A stretch of DNA of 5,786 nt, from assembly GCA_017454075.1 (NCBI GenBank), contig JAFTDQ010000007.1:1-5786 (forward strand), in the 5' to 3' direction. Positions 1 through 5,493 of this stretch are shown piece after piece. A model generated the notes under the pieces. That model searched no databases. It saw only the letters and a program-made list of their open reading frames with translations, and was not told the DNA's origin. The translations under genes were made by a program, and so were the position numbers. Within the stretch, counting starts at the first letter, position 1. Every line of letters starts with the position of its first letter. Source of the DNA: Clostridia bacterium (GTDB lineage: Bacteria > Bacillota_A > Clostridia > Oscillospirales > CAG-272).

Positions 1-76
1 AAACGGGACTTGAACCCGTACGGTGTTAACCACACGCCCCTCAAACGTGCGCGTCTGCCTGTTCCGCCACTCCCGC
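1..76 (-). tRNA. tRNA-Leu (anticodon GAG), 3' end cut off by the window edge
   Basis: Read on the minus strand, the sequence folds as a class II tRNA. The acceptor 5' strand GCGGGAG (76-70) is followed by a D-arm with AGGCAGAC. The anticodon stem CACGT/GCGTG encloses the loop TTGAGGG, giving anticodon GAG. A long variable arm (GGT...ACC) follows, then the T-arm ACGGG-TTCAAGT-CCCGT. The long variable arm and the GAG anticodon identify leucine (CUC/CUU codons). Only two bases of the 3' acceptor strand are inside the window (TT, which would pair with A6 and G7). The last five acceptor bases, the discriminator and any encoded CCA lie beyond position 1. No other isotype fits this anticodon. Confidence 0.95.
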
Positions 77-87
77 GAACGGCAAAT

Positions 88-116
88 ATTATACCACGGA
101 CGGGATGAAATGTCAA
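88..116 (-). promoter_or_regulatory. Consensus sigma-A promoter of the tRNA-Leu gene
   Basis: On the minus strand, TTGACA (116-111) and TATAAT (93-88) are separated by exactly 17 bp, a full match to the housekeeping sigma-70/sigma-A consensus. The predicted start site is near 81, so only about five bases would precede the mature tRNA 5' end at 76. A perfect promoter suits a stable RNA gene. It lies downstream of the gapA terminator, so the tRNA is probably transcribed independently. Confidence 0.9.
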
Positions 117-137
117 CACCGCACAAAGGCGAAAAAG

Positions 138-165
138 CGACTTAAATATACTATTATGTAAGTCG
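138..165 (-). repeat. Small inverted repeat downstream of the gapA terminator
   Basis: CGACTTA (138-144) and TAAGTCG (159-165) form a perfect 7-bp dyad around a 14-base AT-rich spacer. The spacer can itself pair (AATA/TATT). On the minus strand the hairpin is followed by CTTTTTC, so it could be a weak back-up terminator between gapA and the tRNA gene. The stem is short and AT-rich, so its function is uncertain. Confidence 0.35.
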
Positions 166-171
166 AGGGCG

Positions 172-202
172 AAAAAAATCCCGCCGGACTGACCGGCGGG
201 AT
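172..202 (-). terminator. Intrinsic terminator of gapA
   Basis: A perfect 10-bp stem, ATCCCGCCGG (178-187) and CCGGCGGGAT (193-202), closes the 5-base loop ACTGA. On the minus strand it runs directly into a tract of seven U (172-178). It starts 12 bases after the gapA stop codon. This is a textbook rho-independent terminator. Confidence 0.95.
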
Positions 203-214
203 AGGTGACGTCAA

Positions 215-1246
215 TTATTTGAGCTCGGAGAAGTATTTGATCGTGCGGACCATCTGGCTGGTGTACGAATTCTCGTTGTCATACCAGGCGACTACCTGAA
301 CCTGATAGGTGTCGTCGTCGATCTTCGCGACCATCGTCTGGGTTGCGTCGAAGAGCGAGCCGAAACGCATGCCGATAATGTCGGAGCTGACGATCTCGTC
401 GGTGTTGTAGCCGAAGGATTCGTTGGTGGCTGCTTTCATGGCGGCGTTGATGGAATCGACGGTGATGTCGCTGCCCTTAACGACGGCAACGAGGATGGTC
501 GTCGAACCGGTGCAGGTCGGAACTCTCTGAGCCGATCCGATGAGCTTGCCGTTAAGCTCGGGGATTACAAGCCCGATTGCCTTGGCAGCTCCGGTGGAGT
601 TCGGAACGATGTTCTGAGCGCCCGCTCTGGAACGGCGGAGATCGCCTTTTCTCTGCGGACCGTCGAGGATCATCTGATCGCCCGTATATGCGTGAACGGT
701 CGTCATGATGCCCGAAACGATGGGATATGCGTTGTTGAGCGCCTGAGCCATGGGGGCTAGGCAGTTTGTCGTGCAGGACGCGGCGGAGATGATCTGATCG
801 TCCGCATCAAGGGTCTCGTGGTTTACGTTGTAAACTATTGTTTTGAGGTCTTTTCCGGCGGGGGCGGAGATGACTACCTTGCGCGCGCCGGCGTTGATGT
901 GAGCCATCGATTTTTCTTTCGAGGTATAGAAACCGGTGCATTCAAGCACGACGTCGACCTTGTGGGCAGCCCACGGGCAGTCGTTGGCGTCTTTGCAGGC
1001 GTAGATCTTTATTTCCTTGCCGTCAACGATGATGGAATCATCGGTATAATCGACGGTATGAAGTCCTTCGCCGACTTTGCCGCAGTACGGTCCCTGAGCC
1101 GTATCGTATTTGAGAAGATGCGCGAGCATCTTGGGGCTCGTGAGGTCGTTGATGGCGACTATCTCGTAGCCCTCTGCGTTGAACATCTGACGGAAGGCAA
1201 GGCGTCCGATGCGACCGAATCCGTTAATTGCAACTTTAACTGACAT
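215..1246 (-). CDS. gapA: Glyceraldehyde-3-phosphate dehydrogenase, NAD-dependent (type I), 343 aa
   Basis: This cytoplasmic glycolytic enzyme converts glyceraldehyde 3-phosphate, phosphate and NAD+ to 1,3-bisphosphoglycerate. The N-terminal Rossmann motif is NGFGRIGR (residues 8-15). The sequence AIND, with Asp34, fits NAD rather than NADP use. The catalytic motif SAASCTTNC carries Cys158, with His185 in [15 protein letters not shown] is near residue 321. The length is normal for the family. An in-frame ATG 13 codons upstream exists, but the start at 1246 is preferred: it has AAGGAGA eight bases upstream, begins the standard [14 protein letters not shown]-terminus, and the upstream ATG would overlap the predicted start site. 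The gene is transcribed alone between its own promoter and terminator. One oddity is Cys245 in VPTCTG, where most homologues I know have proline (VPTP). Confidence 0.97.
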   Translation of the reverse strand: MSVKVAINGFGRIGRLAFRQMFNAEGYEIVAINDLTSPKMLAHLLKYDTAQGPYCGKVGEGLHTVDYTDDSIIVDGKEIKIYACKDANDCPWAAHKVDVVLECTGFYTSKEKSMAHINAGARKVVISAPAGKDLKTIVYNVNHETLDADDQIISAASCTTNCLAPMAQALNNAYPIVSGIMTTVHAYTGDQMILDGPQRKGDLRRSRAGAQNIVPNSTGAAKAIGLVIPELNGKLIGSAQRVPTCTGSTTILVAVVKGSDITVDSINAAMKAATNESFGYNTDEIVSSDIIGMRFGSLFDATQTMVAKIDDDTYQVQVVAWYDNENSYTSQMVRTIKYFSELK

Positions 1247-1254
1247 GATGAAAA

Positions 1255-1261
1255 TCTCCTT
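1255..1261 (-). promoter_or_regulatory. Ribosome binding site that fixes the gapA start
   Basis: AAGGAGA on the minus strand lies eight bases before the ATG at 1246. It selects this start over the in-frame ATG at 1285, which has no comparable site and sits at the predicted transcription start. Confidence 0.88.
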
Positions 1262-1270
1262 ATCGATGTG

Positions 1271-1287
1271 AGTTGGTTTTTCCAACT
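1271..1287 (-). promoter_or_regulatory. Stem-loop at the predicted 5' end of gapA mRNA
   Basis: AGTTGG and CCAACT form a perfect 6-bp stem around a 5-base A-rich loop (minus-strand reading). The transcription start predicted from the -10 box falls at about 1285-1287, so the hairpin would occupy the extreme 5' end of the transcript, ten bases before the ribosome binding site. Structures in this place are known to protect some bacterial mRNAs from 5'-end-dependent decay. That role is inferred here. Confidence 0.55.
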
Positions 1288-1291
1288 GATT

Positions 1292-1320
1292 ATTATACCA
1301 CGTCTGACCTTTTTTTGCAA
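1292..1320 (-). promoter_or_regulatory. gapA promoter
   Basis: On the minus strand, TTGCAA (1320-1315) and TATAAT (1297-1292) are 17 bp apart, with the start site expected near 1286. The -35 box matches TTGACA at four of six positions and the -10 box is perfect. The -35 box lies inside the inverted repeat 1303-1329. Confidence 0.85.
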
Positions 1321-1329
1321 GAGGTCAGA
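1303..1329. promoter_or_regulatory. Inverted repeat over the gapA -35 box, candidate operator
   Basis: TCTGACCT (1303-1310) and AGGTCAGA (1322-1329) are perfect 8-bp inverted arms separated by 11 bases. The dyad covers the -35 element and part of the spacer, where a bound dimer would block RNA polymerase. A terminator reading is unlikely on the minus strand because no U-tract follows. On the plus strand a T-run follows after GGGA, but no plus-strand gene is upstream. The regulator is unknown, and I do not recognise the arms as the half-sites of a named factor. Confidence 0.5.
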
Positions 1330-1372
1330 GGGATTTTTTTGATTTTAAGGCAAAAATCACACTATCCGGCGT

Positions 1373-2272
1373 TCACCCGGCTTTTTTCGCCTCTTCAATT
1401 TTTCTGAGCTTCCTTTTGCGCAGGAAAATAGGCAGTATTATCGCAAGAGCTGCCGCCGCCGCGGCGCCGAGCGCGATGAGAAGGTCCACGTAAGCCGGGA
1501 CGCTCTCCCCGAACAGTACGCTTGTCCGTACGTACTTCCACTCCGATACGGTGATAAGACTCGCCTGGGAAACGTATTTATTGTCATGGTCTTCTCCAGC
1601 GTCGACCGAGACCCGCTCGATCACAAGGGAAGGGGAGATGATCGCCCGGTCCGGCGCCGTCACGTTTACGTTTGCCGCGCTGATGAGACAGGAGACGGAC
1701 GATTTTATCTGACCGACGGCGCGGACGGTCGCGCCGTTTGTGATCTCAAGACTGACTGTTTCAAATGAAAAGCTTCCGCCGGAGACGTCGATCTCGGCTT
1801 TTCCCGAAAGCGATATCTTCTCAATCGCGGAGTAGAAGCCGCTTTTTCCGGCTGTAACGGCGTACGTTCCCGAGATGATCGAGAGCTTTGCACGCCTGTC
1901 GGCAGAGTTGCAGAATACACCGTACTCGCCCCCGTCAAGGATAAGACGCCCGTCGCCTTTAATCGTGACTTTTCCGCCGATATACAGGGCGGCGACCTTT
2001 GCGCTTATCCTGTTTACTCCGTTAAGTATCACGGTCGCACCGTCGGGGACCTTCAGACCGAAATCGTCGTCCGTGTCTATTCTCAGATTTGTGAGCGTGA
2101 GCGTATCGTGCGGATTGTCCCACTCGTATCCCGTACCGTGAATGTTCTGCTTCGGGTTGAGTATCGAGACGCCGTCCGACAGCGCGGAGGCGGAGCACGG
2201 GACAGCCGCCGAGATGATAAAGGCGACCGACAGAAGGGATGATATTATAATTCTTAAACGTCTGAATCGCAT
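1373..2272 (-). CDS. Exported, membrane-anchored protein with a repetitive beta-strand ectodomain, 299 aa
   Basis: Not assigned to a named protein. Residues 1-30 form a signal peptide: basic MRFRRLR, a hydrophobic core, and an ASA cleavage site before Leu31. Residues 45-225 are rich in short hydrophobic strands separated by Gly/Asn/Asp turns (GATVILNG, KVTIKGDGRLILDGG, LEITNGATV). This pattern is typical of parallel beta-helix or carbohydrate-binding-like surface domains. A Gly/Ala/Leu-rich membrane span at about 261-284 is followed by the basic tail RKRKLRK, giving a type I topology with the ectodomain outside. The start at 2272 is chosen because the signal peptide begins there and AAGAGGA lies six bases upstream; a longer reading from 2335 would begin inside the -35 box. 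No clear terminator follows, so some read-through towards gapA is possible. A sugar-binding role is only a guess. Confidence 0.8.
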   Translation of the reverse strand: MRFRRLRIIISSLLSVAFIISAAVPCSASALSDGVSILNPKQNIHGTGYEWDNPHDTLTLTNLRIDTDDDFGLKVPDGATVILNGVNRISAKVAALYIGGKVTIKGDGRLILDGGEYGVFCNSADRRAKLSIISGTYAVTAGKSGFYSAIEKISLSGKAEIDVSGGSFSFETVSLEITNGATVRAVGQIKSSVSCLISAANVNVTAPDRAIISPSLVIERVSVDAGEDHDNKYVSQASLITVSEWKYVRTSVLFGESVPAYVDLLIALGAAAAAALAIILPIFLRKRKLRKIEEAKKAG

Positions 2273-2306
2273 GACACGTCCTCTTACCTTAAAAAGTGAC
2301 GGTATT

Positions 2307-2335
2307 ATTTTATCATATCGGGGACGTAAAATCAA
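2307..2335 (-). promoter_or_regulatory. Promoter of the membrane-anchored surface protein gene
   Basis: On the minus strand, TTGATT (2335-2330) and TAAAAT (2312-2307) are 17 bp apart. The start site would be near 2300, leaving a leader of about 28 bases with AAGAGGA as ribosome binding site. Overlapping alternative -10 boxes (TATGAT, TAATAC) leave the exact start uncertain. Confidence 0.6.
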
Positions 2336-2395
2336 GCGTGAAGCCGGTTTTCGGGTATCGCGACGTAATGTTTACAAAAAATCTTTTTTGCCTTC

Positions 2396-2424
2396 TTGCG
2401 CGCCCGCGTTTTTTGTGATATAAT
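2396..2424 (+). promoter_or_regulatory. Promoter of the small Cys-rich membrane protein gene
   Basis: TTGCGC (2396-2401) and TATAAT (2419-2424) are 17 bp apart. A TG dinucleotide one base before the -10 box makes it an extended -10 promoter. The start site is expected near 2431. The ribosome binding site TGGAGGT ends eight bases before the ATG at 2455. The promoter diverges from the one at 2307-2335. Confidence 0.8.
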
Positions 2425-2454
2425 AAAGCAAACAGAGTCTGGAGGTATCATCTC

Positions 2455-2760
2455 ATGTTCGGAAGAAAATCTGAAAACAGGACGCTTGAAGTCCTTCTCA
2501 AAATTTTTCTTGTCATAGGCATCATCGCCGGGATTTGCTTCGTTGCAAAGATCCTTCTCGATAAGTTCAAAAAGAAATCTGATCTTATCGACGACGACGA
2601 CGATTTCACCTGCGATTTCGAATGTCTGGAAAACGACGACCTTGACGGCGATTGCAGCACCTGCGTTTACAACTGCGCGTCAAAGGGCGAAGAGGAGCAG
2701 CCCGCGGAACAGCCGGAAGAAGAGCAGAAGCCCGAGGCCGGCGAGCCCGAGGCGGAATAA
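2455..2760 (+). CDS. Small single-span membrane protein with an acidic, cysteine-rich region, 101 aa, family not recognised
   Basis: I do not recognise a family. Residues 13-35 are a hydrophobic membrane span (LEVLLKIFLVIGIIAGICFV and on). It is followed by the basic stretch KFKKK (37-41), which by the positive-inside rule suggests that the C-terminal part faces the cytoplasm. Residues 46-50 are five consecutive Asp. Five cysteines follow at 53, 57, 67, 70 and 74 (C-x3-C-x9-C-x2-C-x3-C) among many acidic residues, a spacing that could bind metal or form disulfides. The last 25 residues are a Glu/Pro/Gln/Ala-rich low-complexity tail. Support for a real gene is strong: an extended -10 promoter, a good ribosome binding site, and a terminator palindrome 31 bases after the stop. 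It is transcribed alone, divergent from the beta-strand surface protein gene. Function unknown. Confidence 0.85.
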   Translation: MFGRKSENRTLEVLLKIFLVIGIIAGICFVAKILLDKFKKKSDLIDDDDDFTCDFECLENDDLDGDCSTCVYNCASKGEEEQPAEQPEEEQKPEAGEPEAE

Positions 2761-2791
2761 TCTCCGAAACGGTCGAAACAATCTGAAAATG

Positions 2792-2821
2792 AAATCTCCG
2801 CCGCGGCCGCGGCGGAGATTT
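2792..2821. terminator. Bidirectional terminator, 30-bp perfect palindrome
   Basis: Every base of 2792-2821 pairs around the centre between 2806 and 2807. As RNA this gives a 13-bp, GC-rich stem with a GGCC loop, flanked by AAA on one side and TTT on the other. It lies between convergent genes, 31 bases after the stop at 2760 and 21 bases after the nanA stop. The T-runs are short (TTTTG on plus, TTTCATTTTC on minus), but the very stable stem makes termination in both directions likely. Confidence 0.85.
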
Positions 2822-2842
2822 TGTCATTATTGTTTACGGTCT

Positions 2843-3769
2843 TTATCTCTTCTTTACGCCGAATTCGTCGCCGGTCTTTATGATCGTGTCGTAAATCTCG
2901 CTGACGATCGGCATGTCTTTTTTGACAAGAGGGAGAAACGGCGCGCGGGTGGTTCCGATCTCATATCCGCGCATTGAAATCAGTTTTTTGCAGGCGGTCA
3001 TCAGGCACGAGGTGTCAAACAACCTGTATATGATGCCGGTTATCTTTTCCTGCAGACGGGCGGCGTCGTCGAGCCTGCCGTCCGTGATGAGTTCCTCGAG
3101 TTTAAGGAACAGTTCGGGCATGCAGCCGTAGGTCCCTCCGATACCGCCGGACGCTCCCATGACGCGCCCCGCGAGGTACTGCTCGTCCGGACCGTTGAAT
3201 ATCACGACGTCTTCGCCGCCGGCCGCTCTCAGGCGATATATGTCCTGGACGCTCATACTGCTGTTCTTGACTCCGATGACCCTTCCGGTCCCGAGCATGG
3301 TTTTGAACAGGGGAGTGGAGAGATTGAAGCCGTTCGTCGTACCGGGGATGTTGTATATGAGAAGCGGCACGGCGTCGGTCGCCGACAGGACGTCGAGCCA
3401 GTATTTTCTGACCGTGGCGTCGCCGAGGCCGTAATACACTCCGGGTATCATGGCAATGGCGTCAACTCCGAGCTTCTCGGCGTGCTTCGCCAGGGCGATG
3501 CTGTCCTTTGTCGACGGGCAGGCAATGTGGGCGATGATCGTCATTTTTCCTCTTACGGCGTCCATGACCGCTTCGAGAGTGGCTTTTCTTTCCTCGACTG
3601 ACTGAAGTATACATTCTCCGGAACTTCCGCAGACGTAGAGCCCTTTGACTCCTATGCCGGCATAATAATCGGCAAGCGCCGCCGCGCGGTCCTTCGAAAC
3701 CTTGCCTCTTGCCGTGTAGCATGCGTAAAACGCCGGAAAGGCGCCCCTGTATTTAGTCGGAACTGACAT
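2843..3769 (-). CDS. nanA: N-acetylneuraminate lyase (DapA/NanA family TIM barrel), 308 aa
   Basis: The predicted enzyme is a class I aldolase that cleaves N-acetylneuraminate into N-acetylmannosamine and pyruvate in the cytoplasm. The family motifs are present: GSSGE (48-52, binds the pyruvate carboxylate), IYNIPGTTN with Tyr139, and the Schiff-base lysine Lys168 in IGVKNS. NanA rather than dihydrodipicolinate synthase is indicated by ILQSVEER after GSSGE, by FNGPDE (191-196, Asp195/Glu196 matching the sugar-binding Asp-Glu pair of E. coli NanA), and by the adjacent nanE. Length is normal. The start has AAGGAGA seven bases upstream. It is the last gene of the operon, 51 bases after nanE. By my unaided alignment Gly212 (GGIGGTY) stands where E. 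coli has Ser208. A related sugar-acid aldolase remains possible. Confidence 0.88.
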   Translation of the reverse strand: MSVPTKYRGAFPAFYACYTARGKVSKDRAAALADYYAGIGVKGLYVCGSSGECILQSVEERKATLEAVMDAVRGKMTIIAHIACPSTKDSIALAKHAEKLGVDAIAMIPGVYYGLGDATVRKYWLDVLSATDAVPLLIYNIPGTTNGFNLSTPLFKTMLGTGRVIGVKNSSMSVQDIYRLRAAGGEDVVIFNGPDEQYLAGRVMGASGGIGGTYGCMPELFLKLEELITDGRLDDAARLQEKITGIIYRLFDTSCLMTACKKLISMRGYEIGTTRAPFLPLVKKDMPIVSEIYDTIIKTGDEFGVKKR

Positions 3770-3776
3770 GATTCTT

Positions 3777-3783
3777 TCTCCTT
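3777..3783 (-). promoter_or_regulatory. Ribosome binding site of nanA
   Basis: AAGGAGA on the minus strand lies seven bases before the ATG at 3769. nanA therefore has its own strong site in the 51-base nanE-nanA gap and does not depend on coupling to nanE, which has a much weaker one. No promoter is evident in the gap. Confidence 0.85.
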
Positions 3784-3820
3784 GGAAACAAATAGACTTG
3801 ATTAGCGCGGGAGCCGGTCG

Positions 3821-4504
3821 TCACAACACGGCGGCGAAACGCTTTGTTATCTCGTATGGTCTCGTAATAGCTGAGCCGACGACGCAGGCGTGAACTCCGC
3901 AGTCCATCGCCTGCCTGAGCTGAGCGGGCGACCAGATCCCGCCCTCGGCTATCACGGGCACGCCTGCGTCGCGAACGAGCGATCCGATGAGTTCGTAGTT
4001 CGGCGCGGGGCAGGGGACCGGATCGCGCGTATAACCGTAAAGCGTGGTGCCGACAAGATCGAACCCGAGCTTCGCGGCCTCGATCCCGTTCTCATAGCTT
4101 GCGCAGTCCGCCATGAAAAGCTGATCCGGATATTTTGCTCTGATTTCGGGGAACATCTCCCTTATCGTTCTTCCGTCGGGAAGCGGACGGAACGTCGCGT
4201 CGATCGCGATTATCTCGCATCCCGCCGCAACGAGCGAGTCCACGAGACCGACCGTCGGGGTGATATAGACCTCGCTGTTCTCAAAGTTCTTTTTAACTAT
4301 CCCTATAACGGGGAGCGGGACGGTCTTTCTGATCTCGGCTATGTCCTCCGGGGTGTTGGCGCGTATCCCCTTCGCTCCTCCGAGCCAGGCGGCGTAGGCC
4401 ATCCTTCCCATTATGAAGCTGCTGTGCAGCGGCTCCTCGGGGAGCGCCTGACAGGAAACGATCAGTCCGCCCTTTATGCTTTTCAGTATTTCTTCGTTAG
4501 TCAT
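3821..4504 (-). CDS. nanE: N-acylglucosamine-6-phosphate 2-epimerase, 227 aa
   Basis: NanE converts N-acetylmannosamine-6-phosphate to N-acetylglucosamine-6-phosphate in the cytoplasm, feeding sialic acid carbon and nitrogen into amino-sugar breakdown. The family motifs run the full length: GGLIVSCQA (12-20), AKGIRAN (44-50), IGIVKK (67-72), IIAIDAT (98-104), GTTLYGYT (152-159), VIAEGGI (184-190) and VVGSAITRP (208-216). By motif, Lys71 and Glu187 correspond to the lysine and glutamate assigned to catalysis in characterised NanE (from memory). The length is typical. The ATG overlaps the end of the regulator gene by eight bases (ATGACTAA), and only a weak AGGGA precedes it, so translation is probably coupled to the upstream gene. 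No NanK kinase, needed to make its substrate, is in the window. Confidence 0.95.
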   Translation of the reverse strand: MTNEEILKSIKGGLIVSCQALPEEPLHSSFIMGRMAYAAWLGGAKGIRANTPEDIAEIRKTVPLPVIGIVKKNFENSEVYITPTVGLVDSLVAAGCEIIAIDATFRPLPDGRTIREMFPEIRAKYPDQLFMADCASYENGIEAAKLGFDLVGTTLYGYTRDPVPCPAPNYELIGSLVRDAGVPVIAEGGIWSPAQLRQAMDCGVHACVVGSAITRPYEITKRFAAVL

Positions 4505-5438
4505 TTTCGGTTTCCCTGCGATCTTCTTTCCCGGAATCGTCGGGATTTTTTTTGCCTGAAAAATACAGTCTCCGGTATTCTCCCGGACCGATGCCGTATT
4601 CGGAAATGAACGCCCTCGTAAAGCTCATACGCGATGAGAACCCTATCGCCGCGCTTATCTGTTCTATCGAGAGCTGTGTGCTGTTGAACATTTCGATCGA
4701 CACGCGGATCCGCCGCTGAAGCATTGCGCGTCTGAAGGTCACGCCGTAATACTTTGTCGAGAGACGGTCGAGCTGTCTGACCGATATATGGAACTGCTCA
4801 GCCGCTTTTTTCGTAGTCAGATCGGTCATGAACTGCGAAGCGAGCATATTTTCGAGGCGCGTGCTCCCGACGATGTCGACGTCGTCGTTTTTCTGCGCCG
4901 CGCTCACGTTTTCACCGGGCGTTCTGAGAGCGCCGGAGAGCATGTCGGCGAGCCGCACAAGAATATCGGCAAGGGTGATCGCCAGGTATTTCGAGCGAGT
5001 CGTGTTGGCGAGATCGGCAAGCCTGCAGAGCTGGATCGATATATCGTGATGATGTTTTATGTGTATCGGCTCTTCCTGTCCGAGAAACTGCGTCAGATCG
5101 TGATACAGATCCTGGCTGTTGCCGCTGCGTTTTCTCTGGAAAAAGGAAAAGCAGACCGAACTCCACCGTACGCGCGGATCTGTCGGAAGCTTTACGTGTT
5201 CTTTACCCGGGGGAATTATGACGACGTCACCGGGTTCGACGGTTATAATACCTTCCTGGGTCTTTATCTCTATGGAGTGGTTTTCACATACGAAAAGCTC
5301 GTAGAACGGATGTGAATGAAGGATATAGGACACGTATTTGCCTACCGCCTGATTTCCTCCCAGCACCGCGTTCACGTGCGGAACGTCGTGCAGCAAACGG
5401 AAATATGTGTTTTCGATCTGTATGCCGTGCTCGCGCAT
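4497..5438 (-). CDS. AraC-family transcriptional regulator with cupin sensor domain, 313 aa, probable sialic acid operon regulator
   Basis: This is a DNA-binding regulator. The N-terminal half is a cupin-type sensor: HSHPFYEL (41-48) and PGDVVIIPPGKEH (69-81) are the usual two cupin motifs. The C-terminal 100 residues hold the two AraC helix-turn-helix units, about 206-227 (TTKKAAEQFHISVRQLDRL) and 256-278 (SIEQISAAIGFSSRMSFTRAF), followed by the family signature YGIGPGEYRR (281-290). A polar tail of about 20 residues follows, and its coding DNA carries the nanE start. It is the first gene of the operon and overlaps nanE by eight bases, so it is made together with the enzymes. It probably senses sialic acid or a breakdown product and controls this operon and the divergent lipoprotein gene. 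The ligand, and whether it activates or represses, cannot be read from the sequence. Confidence 0.93.
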   Translation of the reverse strand: MREHGIQIENTYFRLLHDVPHVNAVLGGNQAVGKYVSYILHSHPFYELFVCENHSIEIKTQEGIITVEPGDVVIIPPGKEHVKLPTDPRVRWSSVCFSFFQRKRSGNSQDLYHDLTQFLGQEEPIHIKHHHDISIQLCRLADLANTTRSKYLAITLADILVRLADMLSGALRTPGENVSAAQKNDDVDIVGSTRLENMLASQFMTDLTTKKAAEQFHISVRQLDRLSTKYYGVTFRRAMLQRRIRVSIEMFNSTQLSIEQISAAIGFSSRMSFTRAFISEYGIGPGEYRRLYFSGKKNPDDSGKEDRRETEND

Positions 5439-5446
5439 GTATGATT

Positions 5447-5463
5447 TTACCGCCTTTCGGCAA
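5447..5463. promoter_or_regulatory. Imperfect dyad over the start site and ribosome binding site of the araC-type gene
   Basis: TTACCG (5447-5452) and CGGCAA (5458-5463) are inverted arms that match at five of six positions, separated by five bases. The dyad covers the predicted transcription start (about 5458) and the Shine-Dalgarno-like AAGGCGGT (5456-5449), which lies ten bases before the ATG at 5438. It could be an operator; as RNA, any fold depends on the exact start. Function is inferred. Confidence 0.35.
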
Positions 5464-5464
5464 T

Positions 5465-5493
5465 ATTATATTACGATTTCATACCCGTGTCAA
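5465..5493 (-). promoter_or_regulatory. Consensus sigma-A promoter of the araC-nanE-nanA operon
   Basis: On the minus strand, TTGACA (5493-5488) and TATAAT (5470-5465) have exactly 17 bp between them, a perfect consensus match. The start is expected near 5458, which leaves a leader of only about 20 bases. A promoter this strong does not need an activator, so repression is the more natural mode of control for the operon. Confidence 0.9.

Noticed and set aside
818..1243. 141-codon plus-strand ORF
   Set aside because: It lies wholly antisense to the conserved part of gapA, has no ribosome binding site or promoter, and its translation shows no recognisable domain. It is a codon-bias shadow.
1247..1285. 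Longer N-terminus for GapA, starting at 1285
   Set aside because: The extra 13 residues are absent from the family, the ATG sits at the predicted transcription start, and the strong ribosome binding site belongs to the ATG at 1246.
1321..1372. Possible terminator after the surface protein gene
   Set aside because: CCGG repeats and GATTTT/AAAATC pairs are present, but no stable stem is directly followed by a U-tract, so I do not call a terminator here.
2273..2335. Longer N-terminus for the surface protein gene, starting at 2335
   Set aside because: This start falls inside the predicted -35 box, has no ribosome binding site, and would place 21 polar residues before a well-formed signal peptide.
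2543..2977. 144-codon plus-strand ORF overlapping the small membrane protein gene
   Set aside because: It is a frame-shifted reading of 2455-2760 that continues through the palindromic terminator into nanA antisense. It is Arg/Ser/Pro-rich low-complexity sequence and lacks its own start signals.
3890..4609. 239-codon plus-strand ORF
   Set aside because: It is antisense to nanE and the end of the regulator gene. The predicted protein is Arg/Asp-rich and low in structure, as expected for a shadow of GC-rich codons, and no initiation signals precede it.
4788..5315. 175-codon plus-strand ORF
   Set aside because: It is antisense to the AraC-type gene, whose domains are clear in the other strand, and it has no promoter or ribosome binding site.
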